Below are positions 32,146 to 38,160 of a DNA stretch of 38,160 nucleotides, piece after piece. A program made the position numbers and the translations under genes. The notes under the pieces were generated by a model. That model ran no database searches and was not told where the DNA came from. It saw nothing but the letters and a program-made list of their open reading frames with translations. The stretch comes from Chloroflexota bacterium (GTDB lineage Bacteria; Chloroflexota; Dehalococcoidia; SZUA-161), in contig JAJYLC010000012.1 of the NCBI GenBank assembly GCA_021787935.1, positions 1-38,160 on the forward strand, read 5' to 3'. Each line of letters opens with the position of its first letter. The first letter of the stretch is position 1.

Positions 32146-33660
32146 TTAAAATGTTTCCCTTTTCTTGTCCACGAAATCAGGGAAGAACTGATAGTGCTTC
32201 TGCGGCTTGGCCTTCTTGAGACCTGCGTAGGTAGCCTTGGCCAGGGCGATGCGGCCCCGCTTCCGGTAAAGGGCCACCAGCTTTTCCGCCTCCGCAGCTT
32301 CCAGTGCCTTATCCAGGTCTTCGCCGGTCAGCCCCAGCTTCTCCATCATCTCTTCCTTTTCCATGTAAAGAGCAGGATGCCGGCAGTAGAAATCCGCCAG
32401 AGCATCCAGGATTTTCTTTTTCGCTGCCGGGCCTGTGGTGCTGCTGCGGGTGACCGGTTTTCTGCTTGCGCTGCGCAGGGCCAGGTAGTCCTTCAGCCAG
32501 AGTCTCCACACCAGATGCTGCATCAGCTCGTTAGCCCCGGCTCCAATCTCGATGAGCTTGGAGTCACGCATCAGCCTTTCCACGGGGTAGTTCCGCATGT
32601 AGCCATCACCGCCGTGACACTGCACAGAGTCCAGCACGGTTTTCATCAGGGACTGCGTGGCGTAGACCTTGGCGATAGTGCAGCCGAGGGGAACATCGAT
32701 GCCCAGGTCCATCTTGTGCGCGGAGTAGTAAACCAGCAGACTGATCAAATTTGTCCTGGTCACCATGTCTCCGCACATGGTCTGCACGCCTGGGATGTCG
32801 GCTAGGGTCTGATTGAAAGCCACCCGCCGGGTCACATATTCCGCTGTGAATTCGATAGCCGAGCGGGACGTCCCCACAGCGCCGGCCGCTACACCGAGCC
32901 TTTCGATGTTCAGGGCATCGGTGAGGATTTTCCAGCCATCACCTTCATTTAAAATAAGGTTCTCTTTGGGTACGCGCACTTCATCGAAGTTCAGCACAGC
33001 GTGCCTGGAGCCGAAACGTCCCATGGGGTCGTGTATAGCCTCCACAGTAAACCCCGGAGTACCTTTTTCTACCACGAAGGTGCTCAGGTGCCGGTGATTC
33101 CTGCGGTCTTCGGGGTCATCGCTGGTCTTGCAATAGACGACGTACAGATTGGCTATACCGCCTAGGGTGATGAACCGCTTCTTGCCGTTGATGATGTATT
33201 CATTGCCTTTGCGTACGGCTGTGGTTTGAATGTTCGCCGCATCGGAGCCCATAAAAGGTTCGGTGATGACGATGGCAGCGAAAAGCTCGCCGGTGGCCAA
33301 TCTGGGAAGCCATTTTTTCTTCTGCTTCTCAGTGCCGAATCTGACAATGGGAGAGTATCCGTAGATGGTGGTCTCATAGAAGTCTACTGCGACAGGGGCT
33401 CCGCGGGCAATCTCCTCCAGTACGATACAGAAGCCTGTAGTCCTGCCGATACCCTTGCCTGTGCCGCCGTATTTTTCAGGGATAAAAGCCCCGTACCAGC
33501 CCCTCATGCCCATTTCCTCAAACCAGTTCCAGGGGAACTTCTTTGACCTCTCGATTTCGTTGATTTGCGCCCTGATCACGTTGTCCGAGAAATCCGCCAC
33601 CTCGTCAGCCAATTTCCGTTCCGCCTCATTCCACCAGAGGTATTTTTCTGCTGAATACAT
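32146..33660 (-). CDS. Acyl-CoA dehydrogenase with C-terminal helical extension
   Basis: A 504-residue flavoprotein. The acyl-CoA dehydrogenase core (about 1-395) has VITEPFMGSDAANIQT and GKKRFITLGG for FAD and substrate binding, DPMGRFGSRHA and QCHGGDGYMRNYPVERLMRDSK. The usual catalytic YEGT near the end is replaced by IEIGAGANELM, so the base, if any, lies elsewhere, as in isovaleryl- or long-chain-type enzymes. About 100 extra residues follow (405-504), rich in Lys and Glu with a winged-helix-like pattern (DLDKALEAAEAEKLVALYRKRG split over two helices and a wing). Typical enzymes end near residue 385. The start has AGGAG seven bases upstream. It is first in an operon with the crotonase and hydrolase. 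Confidence 0.9.
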   Translation of the reverse strand: MYSAEKYLWWNEAERKLADEVADFSDNVIRAQINEIERSKKFPWNWFEEMGMRGWYGAFIPEKYGGTGKGIGRTTGFCIVLEEIARGAPVAVDFYETTIYGYSPIVRFGTEKQKKKWLPRLATGELFAAIVITEPFMGSDAANIQTTAVRKGNEYIINGKKRFITLGGIANLYVVYCKTSDDPEDRRNHRHLSTFVVEKGTPGFTVEAIHDPMGRFGSRHAVLNFDEVRVPKENLILNEGDGWKILTDALNIERLGVAAGAVGTSRSAIEFTAEYVTRRVAFNQTLADIPGVQTMCGDMVTRTNLISLLVYYSAHKMDLGIDVPLGCTIAKVYATQSLMKTVLDSVQCHGGDGYMRNYPVERLMRDSKLIEIGAGANELMQHLVWRLWLKDYLALRSASRKPVTRSSTTGPAAKKKILDALADFYCRHPALYMEKEEMMEKLGLTGEDLDKALEAAEAEKLVALYRKRGRIALAKATYAGLKKAKPQKHYQFFPDFVDKKRETF

Positions 33661-33889
33661 TCCTGCACTCCTGATAAATTTATTACTACGCCCATCATGT
33701 CATTCCTGCCTCCGAGCAGGAATCCAGGTGCCCCGTCGCCCTTGCCACTTGCTCTGGATGTTATCATCCATAGCCCCGTTCATCGCCTATCCTCTCGCCC
33801 CTTGAGGGAGAGATAAGAGCCTGTCCTGAGCCCAGTCCTGAGCTTGTCGAAAGATTGCCGAAGGATGAGGGAATCCGTTCGCCTTGCGC
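33661..33889. repeat. Repeat-rich intergenic mosaic
   Basis: About 230 bases between two minus-strand genes. They contain the hairpin ATTCCTGC-CTCCGA-GCAGGAAT (33702-33723), a stretch TCTCGCCCCTTGAGGGAGAG (33790s to 33810s), and two copies of GTCCTGAGC near 33814 and 33835, the second followed by TTGTCGAAAGA and CCGAAGGAT. Such pieces resemble dispersed intergenic repeats of other bacteria; no gene is seen. Confidence 0.5.
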
Positions 33890-34660
33890 CTAGATTAGCA
33901 CGCCGCCGTCCACAGCCAGCGTCTGGCCGGTGACGTAGTTTGCTGCAGCCGAGCAAAGGAATACGGCGACCCCTTTGATATCGTCTTTCGTTCCCAGCCT
34001 CTTCATCTGAATAGTGCGCATAAGTTGCGGCTGCCGGTTCTCTATCAGAAACTTGGACATCTTAGTGGCGAAGTAGCCGGGGGCGATAGCATTTATATTT
34101 ATGTTGTACTGACACCATTTGCGCGCCAGGTCGCGGGTAAAAGACACCACTGCTCCCTTGCTGGCGCTGTAGGCGATAGTGTTGGACAGCTCGGGGTCTG
34201 CCGAGACCAGTGCAGCTACAGAGGCGATATTGATAATCTTCCCCTGCTTCTGTTTAATCATGTGCTTGCCGACTTCCTGCGTGAACAGGAAAGTCCCGGT
34301 AGCATTTATCGCCATAGTCCGGTTCCATTTTTCCAGCGACATATTCTCCAGGGGCTCCTCCCAGATGAAGCCAGCGTTGTTGATCAGAATATCTATACGC
34401 CCGAACTGGGCAATAGCCTTTTCCACCACGTCCTTCACCTGAGTCTGATCGGACACATCGCAACTGAATGCAGCGCTGCGGACGCCGATTTCCCTGATAG
34501 CCTTGGCTGCTTCCTGGCACGGTTCCAGCTTTCTGGCGCAGAGGACAACATCAGCGCCGGCCTCGGCCAGCGCTTCCGCCATCCAGAACCCCAGCCCTCT
34601 CGACCCGCCGGTCACAATGGCTACCTTGCCATCAAGCCTGAACAGTTCCATAACATTCAT
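33890..34660 (-). CDS. Short-chain dehydrogenase/reductase
   Basis: A 256-residue classical SDR. The cofactor loop is TGGSRGLGFWMAEAL, with NNAG, catalytic Ser in NIASVA and YSASK with Tyr and Lys. The C-terminus ADVDG-like block (TGQTLAVDGGVLI) is typical of FabG-type enzymes. It probably oxidises or reduces a hydroxy/ketoacyl-CoA in the adjoining acyl-CoA pathway, using NAD(P). AGGAG lies nine bases upstream of ATG 34660. An excellent promoter (34729-34758) drives it, divergent from the crotonase-like gene at 34854. Confidence 0.92.
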   Translation of the reverse strand: MNVMELFRLDGKVAIVTGGSRGLGFWMAEALAEAGADVVLCARKLEPCQEAAKAIREIGVRSAAFSCDVSDQTQVKDVVEKAIAQFGRIDILINNAGFIWEEPLENMSLEKWNRTMAINATGTFLFTQEVGKHMIKQKQGKIINIASVAALVSADPELSNTIAYSASKGAVVSFTRDLARKWCQYNININAIAPGYFATKMSKFLIENRQPQLMRTIQMKRLGTKDDIKGVAVFLCSAAANYVTGQTLAVDGGVLI

Positions 34661-34728
34661 GAGGCTGCTCTCCTATCCACAGGCTGCCGGCTTTGCCGTG
34701 AGAACGAATCTACTTTGAAGCCGAGGTC

Positions 34729-34758
34729 ATTATAGCATCGAGCTATTGAGGAATACAA
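34729..34758 (-). promoter_or_regulatory. Promoter for the leftward acyl-CoA gene group
   Basis: Minus-strand TTGTAT (34758-34753), an 18-bp spacer and perfect TATAAT (34734-34729) with TGC before it (extended -10). It lies 30 bases from the divergent promoter at 34789, so one regulator between them could control both arms. Confidence 0.7.
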
Positions 34759-34788
34759 CACATACTCCTCACTGGCTTTTTCCCTGCC

Positions 34789-34817
34789 TTGACAGCTATG
34801 GAAGCTGCAAATATACT
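34789..34817 (+). promoter_or_regulatory. Promoter for the rightward crotonase/SDR pair
   Basis: Perfect TTGACA (34789-34794), a 17-bp spacer and TATACT (34812-34817). Transcription should start near 34824, giving a 30-base leader with GGAAGG before ATG 34854. Confidence 0.7.
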
Positions 34818-34853
34818 ATGGTGCAAAATGACGGATTTTAAGGAACGGAAGGT

Positions 34854-35660
34854 ATGAATAACCGAAGACCTGCGAGGCGGACTCAGCGTTATGGTGATTA
34901 TGAGACTATTATCTTTGAAGTCAAAGACAAGGTCGCCACTGTGACTATGAACCGCCCCGATAAGCTCAATGCTTGCAGCCTTAAGATGTTCCGCGAGATA
35001 GACCACGCGCTGGCGTCGGTGGAGGATAACGACGACGTAAGGGTCGTGGTCATCACAGGAGCAGGAGACAGGGCTTTCAGCGCTGGAGTTGACTTTGAGG
35101 AGCTGCATTTCAAGGATTTGAAGGAGTCAAACGCCTTTATCAGGTCGGACGCCAGGATGTTTCGCCGCATCGAGAATATCCCCCAGCCTGTGATAGCTGC
35201 CATCAACGGCTATGCCTTCGGATATGGCTGCAAGATCGCTATTGTCAGCGACATCGCTGTAGCCTCGGACAGGGCGCAGTTCGGGCTTCAGGGCATAAAG
35301 GTAGGTGCTGTCCATGTCATAACCCTGGGCAGAGGCAGAGGGACTCTGGGACGGGGCAGGCTCGGCTACCTGCTGCTCTCCGGAAAGACCATAGATGCAA
35401 AAAAGGCTGAGGAGTACGGCATAGTTGCCCAGGTGGTGCCCCACGACAAACTCCCTGCCGAGGTGGAAAGCTTGGCTCAAAGTATCGCCGAATACCCTGT
35501 TTTGGCGGTGCGCGCTATAAAACGTATGCTCCATCGGGGCTGCGATGACGATTACCGCTGGGAAGACCTGCTCAGTCCGGGCCTGCTTCTGATGGAGGAT
35601 GTCAAGGAGGGCAGGAAGGCTTTTCTGGAGAAACGCAAGCCCCACTTCAAGGGCAGATAG
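34854..35660 (+). CDS. Crotonase-fold protein without the hydratase glutamates
   Basis: A 268-residue crotonase-superfamily protein. The fold is clear from TMNRPDKLNA, AFSAGVDFEEL, INGYAFGYG and the C-terminal EGRKAFLEKRKPHFKGR. The two catalytic Glu of enoyl-CoA hydratases are replaced by Lys127 (GYGCK) and Gly147 (FGLQGIKVG). The FG-xx-G-x-KVG motif is instead like that of the MenB/BadI branch (naphthoate synthase, ketocyclohexanecarboxyl-CoA hydrolase), so ring-forming or ring-opening chemistry is possible. A Gly/Arg-rich tandem motif LGRGRGTLGRGR (about 158-169) is odd. An N-terminal basic tail of about 15 residues precedes the domain. It is followed closely by an SDR gene. Confidence 0.85.
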   Translation: MNNRRPARRTQRYGDYETIIFEVKDKVATVTMNRPDKLNACSLKMFREIDHALASVEDNDDVRVVVITGAGDRAFSAGVDFEELHFKDLKESNAFIRSDARMFRRIENIPQPVIAAINGYAFGYGCKIAIVSDIAVASDRAQFGLQGIKVGAVHVITLGRGRGTLGRGRLGYLLLSGKTIDAKKAEEYGIVAQVVPHDKLPAEVESLAQSIAEYPVLAVRAIKRMLHRGCDDDYRWEDLLSPGLLLMEDVKEGRKAFLEKRKPHFKGR

Positions 35661-35686
35661 GAGAGCCGGAGATTAAGATATTCGAC

Positions 35687-36433
35687 TTGACAGGGAAAGT
35701 GGCCATAGTCACCGGCGCAGGGACTGGTCTGGGAGAGGCATGTGCTAAAGCTCTGGCTGAGGCAGGAGCCTCCATAGTGGCCAGCGGACGCAGGAAGGAG
35801 CCTCTAGACAGGGTTGTCTCGGAAATCCAGGCCCGGGGAGGTATAGCGCTCTCTATGTCCACGGATATAACTCGAAAAGAAGAAGTCGATGCCATGGTAG
35901 CTGGGGCGATTAAGGCTTTCGGCAGGGTTGACATCCTGGTGAACAATGCCGGAATTAACCTGGTGAAGCCTTTCCTGAAGCTGACGGAGGCGGAGTGGGA
36001 TTCCGTGATGAATACCAACCTGAAGGGATGTTTCTACTGCTGCCAGGCTGTGGGGAAGGGCATGGTGGAGAGGAAATCGGGCAGCATCATAAACATGGTC
36101 TCGGTGTTCGGGCTCACCGGCTTCATGAATATCTCGCCTTATGTAGCAAGCAAAGGCGCTATAGTCCAGTTGACCAGGGCACTGGCAGTTGAGTGGGCCA
36201 GGTATAACGTAAGGGTCAATGCTATTGCTCCATCCTATATCGAAACCGAGATGACCAAGCGGGACATCGAGTCAGATGAGAGAATCCTCCAGTTCAACCT
36301 GAGTAAAATCCCTATGCGCAGGAGCGGCAAGCCTCACGAGTTGGCAGGGGTCGTGGTCTTCCTGGCGTCTGAGGCGTCGAGTTTCGTCACCGGCGATACC
36401 ATAGCCGTGGATGGAGGCTGGCTCGCCTGGTAA
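35687..36433 (+). CDS. Short-chain dehydrogenase/reductase
   Basis: A classical SDR of 248 residues from the TTG at 35687. TGAGTGLGEACAKAL is the NAD(P) loop, NNAG follows, catalytic Ser lies in NMVSVFG and YVASK carries Tyr and Lys; TGDTIAVDGGWLAW ends it. The TTG has no Shine-Dalgarno at a usable distance. Five codons upstream, ATT at 35672 has AGGAG eight bases before it and would give the common SDR beginning (M)KIFDLTGKVAIVTG, so AUU initiation is likely. It lies within 30 bases of the crotonase-like gene and is cotranscribed; a hydroxyacyl-CoA dehydrogenase role (compare BadH) is inferred from that pairing. Confidence 0.9.
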   Translation: MTGKVAIVTGAGTGLGEACAKALAEAGASIVASGRRKEPLDRVVSEIQARGGIALSMSTDITRKEEVDAMVAGAIKAFGRVDILVNNAGINLVKPFLKLTEAEWDSVMNTNLKGCFYCCQAVGKGMVERKSGSIINMVSVFGLTGFMNISPYVASKGAIVQLTRALAVEWARYNVRVNAIAPSYIETEMTKRDIESDERILQFNLSKIPMRRSGKPHELAGVVVFLASEASSFVTGDTIAVDGGWLAW

Positions 36434-36446
36434 TCGGCACATCGCT

Positions 36447-36505
36447 GTAGCGTCGTGACTCCTGTCACGACGGGTGATTCGTCGCCACGGGAGTGGCAGC
36501 GCTAC
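36447..36505. repeat. REPIN-like element, copy 3 of the 59-bp family
   Basis: A 59-bp imperfect palindrome from GTAGCGTCG to GCGCTAC, nearly identical to the copy at 3877 (differences in the central spacer and one GA/AG swap near the right foot). It sits between the convergent SDR and acyl-CoA dehydrogenase genes, where it may also end transcripts. Confidence 0.75.
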
Positions 36506-36512
36506 ATCTGCA

Positions 36513-37634
36513 TCAACGAGGTAAACGCTTAGCAATCAATTCTCTTTGTATCTCAGATGTACCTTCAAGCAACTCATACATTTTGGCATCCCTGAAGATT
36601 CGTTCAATCTTGTACTCCTTGCTGATGCCGTAGGCACCGTGAACCTGCATGCCCCATCTGCAGACATCCACGGCAGTCTGGGTTACGAATAGCTTCGTAA
36701 TGGCCATATCCTTTATGGTACCGACACCTTGATCCTTCAAGAAGGCAGCCCTATAGGTTAACCAGCGTGATGCCTCGAGCCTGGACGCCATCTCAGCCAA
36801 TAGCCAGTGAATGGCCTGCAAATCGAAGATGGGCTCATCGGAATGCATTCTGTGCATGGAATATTTAATTGCCTCTTCCAATGCTGCCTGCATCAGCACT
36901 ACACAGTGGGCGCTGAGACAGAGCTTGCCCAGCGTCATGGCGTCCTTCAGGGCATCGAATTTCCCACCTCTGCCACCCAACAAGTTCTTCTTCGGTATTC
37001 GTACGTTATCCATAATCAAATCGCAGAGCTCTGTGCCTCTCAATCCGAGCTTGTCCATCTTCGGGCCGCGCGAGAAACCTACCCTGTCAGTCTCTACAAT
37101 GAATATACTGATATCTCCCTCGAGCTTGGCAAAAATCAAAGCCACATCGGCAAACCGGCCGTTAGTGACGAAGCGTTTGGTCCCGTTGAGTACATAACTG
37201 TCGCCCTGCTCAACCGCCACGGTCTTGAGCATCTTCGGGTTTGAACCAGTGTCCGGCTCGGTGAAGCAAAAACAGCCTACTTTCTTACCTGCACAAATCG
37301 GCGCTAGTATCTCTTGTTTTTCCTCTTCAGTGCCAAGCTTGACGAATCTGTCGCCCACGGTATGCTGGCATTGCACGTGCATTGAGAGTGGAGCTATGAT
37401 GCGGGCCAGCTCCTCAAGAGCCAGGGTCAAGCTCGCATGATCTGCCCCGGCTCCGCCGTATTTCGGCTCCCAGGGAATCCCGTACAGATTCATAGCGGCC
37501 AGCTTCGGCCGAATCTCCTGAGGAAATGTGTTATTTTTGTCCATTATGTCCACCAGCGGAGCAATCTCCTTCTCGGCGAACTTCCTGACTTGCTTCTGGA
37601 ATGCCTCTTGCTGTTCCGTCAGATTGAAATCCAA
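36513..37634 (-). CDS. Acyl-CoA dehydrogenase
   Basis: A 373-residue flavoprotein of normal family length. CFCFTEPDTGSNPKMLKTVA and GTKRFVTNG serve FAD/substrate binding, and the catalytic region near the end reads MYELLEGTSEIQRELIAKR with the Glu in EGT conserved, unlike in the enzyme at 32146. MQVHGAYGISKEYKIERIFRDAK is the conserved block before it. It introduces a double bond into an acyl-CoA and passes electrons to an electron-transfer flavoprotein; chain length or ring specificity cannot be told. It starts at TTG 37634, supported by a strong AGGAGG nine bases upstream. It converges on the SDR gene across a REPIN-like element. Confidence 0.93.
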   Translation of the reverse strand: MDFNLTEQQEAFQKQVRKFAEKEIAPLVDIMDKNNTFPQEIRPKLAAMNLYGIPWEPKYGGAGADHASLTLALEELARIIAPLSMHVQCQHTVGDRFVKLGTEEEKQEILAPICAGKKVGCFCFTEPDTGSNPKMLKTVAVEQGDSYVLNGTKRFVTNGRFADVALIFAKLEGDISIFIVETDRVGFSRGPKMDKLGLRGTELCDLIMDNVRIPKKNLLGGRGGKFDALKDAMTLGKLCLSAHCVVLMQAALEEAIKYSMHRMHSDEPIFDLQAIHWLLAEMASRLEASRWLTYRAAFLKDQGVGTIKDMAITKLFVTQTAVDVCRWGMQVHGAYGISKEYKIERIFRDAKMYELLEGTSEIQRELIAKRLPR

Positions 37635-37770
37635 AGCTTATTTCCTCCTATCCAAGACCTTGCTTCTTCGAAATATTGTAGCACTTTCCTGGCACTAGAG
37701 TGTATTCGGGGTATCCCCCATTTTTTAACTGCCTTAGGATGGTGAAATTAAGAAGTTGTGAAAATGCTTA

Positions 37771-37798
37771 TAGACGTCCTCAGATAATATGCTATACT
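37771..37798 (+). promoter_or_regulatory. Promoter for the Lon-like gene
   Basis: TAGACG (37771-37776), a 16-bp spacer and TATACT (37793-37798) preceded by TGC (extended -10). Transcription would start near 37805, just upstream of the palindromic pair at 37811-37827. Confidence 0.5.
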
Positions 37799-37810
37799 AA
37801 ACAAAAACTA

Positions 37811-37827
37811 GGTATACCAGGTATACC
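37811..37827. promoter_or_regulatory. Tandem palindromic operator GGTATACC-A-GGTATACC
   Basis: Two copies of the 8-bp perfect palindrome GGTATACC separated by one A, immediately downstream of the expected transcription start and 37 bases before the Lon-like ATG. The spacing (9 bp centre to centre, about one helical turn) suits a dimeric repressor binding cooperatively. Confidence 0.55.
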
Positions 37828-37863
37828 CCTGCTCTCCGCGGTTATCTTTTTATGGAGGTAGTA

Positions 37864-38160
37864 ATGGCCAGGAAACTGACTGCTAAAGAAGTGAGAAGAG
37901 TCTGTAACCCGAATACCCTGGGATTTGAGAGCACTGAGGGTCTCAAGCCCGTGCAGACTATTATCGGGCAAAGCCGTGCGCTTCAAGCCCTTCAGTTCGG
38001 CCTCAGTATACAGAACTCTGGTTTTAACATCTACGCTGCAGGCCTGCCTGGCACCGGGAAAAGCACGGCAATCGTCGCCTTCCTCGAAGCTGTGGCTCGT
38101 GAGAAGGATGTCCCGCCCGACTGGTGCTATGTCCATAACTTCAAGGATGCCTATACACCA
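37864..38160 (+). CDS. Lon-like AAA protease (COG1067 type), 3' part beyond window
   Basis: The first 99 codons of a gene running off the right edge. After MARKLTAKEVRRVCNPNTL comes FESTEGLKP, then IIGQSRALQALQFGLSIQ and the Walker A AAGLPGTGKST, followed by PPDWCYVHNFKDAYTP. This order matches the AAA_32/Lon-like ATP-dependent proteases (LonB/LonC-type, COG1067), whose Ser-Lys protease domain would lie to the right. It would degrade proteins in the cytosol or at the membrane. GGAGG stands five bases before ATG 37864; an in-frame ATG four codons earlier is the one overlapped by that site and is less likely. A tandem palindrome upstream suggests repressor control. Confidence 0.85.
   Translation, partial: MARKLTAKEVRRVCNPNTLGFESTEGLKPVQTIIGQSRALQALQFGLSIQNSGFNIYAAGLPGTGKSTAIVAFLEAVAREKDVPPDWCYVHNFKDAYTP

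Noticed and set aside
37705-37730. GGGG-TAT-CCCC followed by a T-run, terminator-like
   Set aside because: The stem is four base pairs and no plus-strand gene ends upstream of it.
37741-37766. Possible fourth copy of the shared upstream box on the minus strand (AACTTCTTAATTTCAC)
   Set aside because: Only about 11 bases match copy A and the central TTTCCCTC block is missing; chance is likely.

Overview
The window reads as a chromosomal stretch of an anaerobic bacterium. The best guess is Chloroflexota, class Dehalococcoidia or a relative. This is inferred from gene content: an archaeal-type thymidylate synthase, an ArsA-like ATPase, rubrerythrin with ferredoxin:thioredoxin-reductase-type redox genes, a non-exported molybdopterin oxidoreductase, and many acyl-CoA dehydrogenase, crotonase and SDR genes. 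TTG and GTG starts are frequent. No rRNA, tRNA or CRISPR array was found. Two genes, the TcmP-like gene at the left edge and the NERD gene near 19 kb, look more A+T-rich than their surroundings and may be acquired.

Layout. 1-0.7 kb: truncated TcmP-like gene on the minus strand with a near-leaderless promoter. 0.8-8.4 kb: housekeeping and unknown genes, namely two LOG-family proteins, a small unknown protein, thyA, an ArsA-like ATPase, a large membrane protein with an internal duplication, a beta-CASP metallo-beta-lactamase nuclease and MarC. 8.5-11 kb: a NitT/TauT-type ABC transporter (ATPase plus a double-domain permease whose 5' end appears frameshifted). 11.1-13.8 kb: a DUF6125-like protein, a HAD phosphatase and a response regulator with a degenerate HD-GYP domain. 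13.9-18.4 kb: an L-2-hydroxyglutarate-oxidase-like flavoprotein, a molybdopterin oxidoreductase and an MBL hydrolase. 18.7-24.2 kb: a NERD protein, a 52-residue Cys-rich protein and a 1396-residue alpha-2-macroglobulin homologue. 24.5-30.1 kb: a ferritin-like protein, a lipoprotein, an isochorismatase-fold protein, CvpA, a GT4 glycosyltransferase, and a redox operon (rubrerythrin, glutaredoxin-like, FTR-rubredoxin-rubredoxin). 30.3-37.6 kb: an acyl-CoA metabolism cluster around divergent promoters near 34.75 kb (two acyl-CoA dehydrogenases, two crotonases, two SDRs, one lipoprotein hydrolase). 37.9 kb to the end: the beginning of a Lon-like AAA protease gene.

Cross-cutting signals. (1) A family of GTAG-headed palindromes, as REPIN-like pairs of hairpins or single REP-like hairpins, occurs at eight places. 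At three of them the TAG inside GTAG is the stop codon of the upstream gene. (2) A box of about 55 bp is shared upstream of three genes between 24.2 and 28.6 kb (ferritin-like, lipoprotein, rubrerythrin). (3) Two genes appear to begin at ATT with a well-placed Shine-Dalgarno. (4) Several enzymes have altered catalytic residues: HD-GYP His to Gln, isochorismatase-fold Cys to Gly, and a crotonase lacking both catalytic Glu. All calls come from reading the sequence by eye; no database search was possible.
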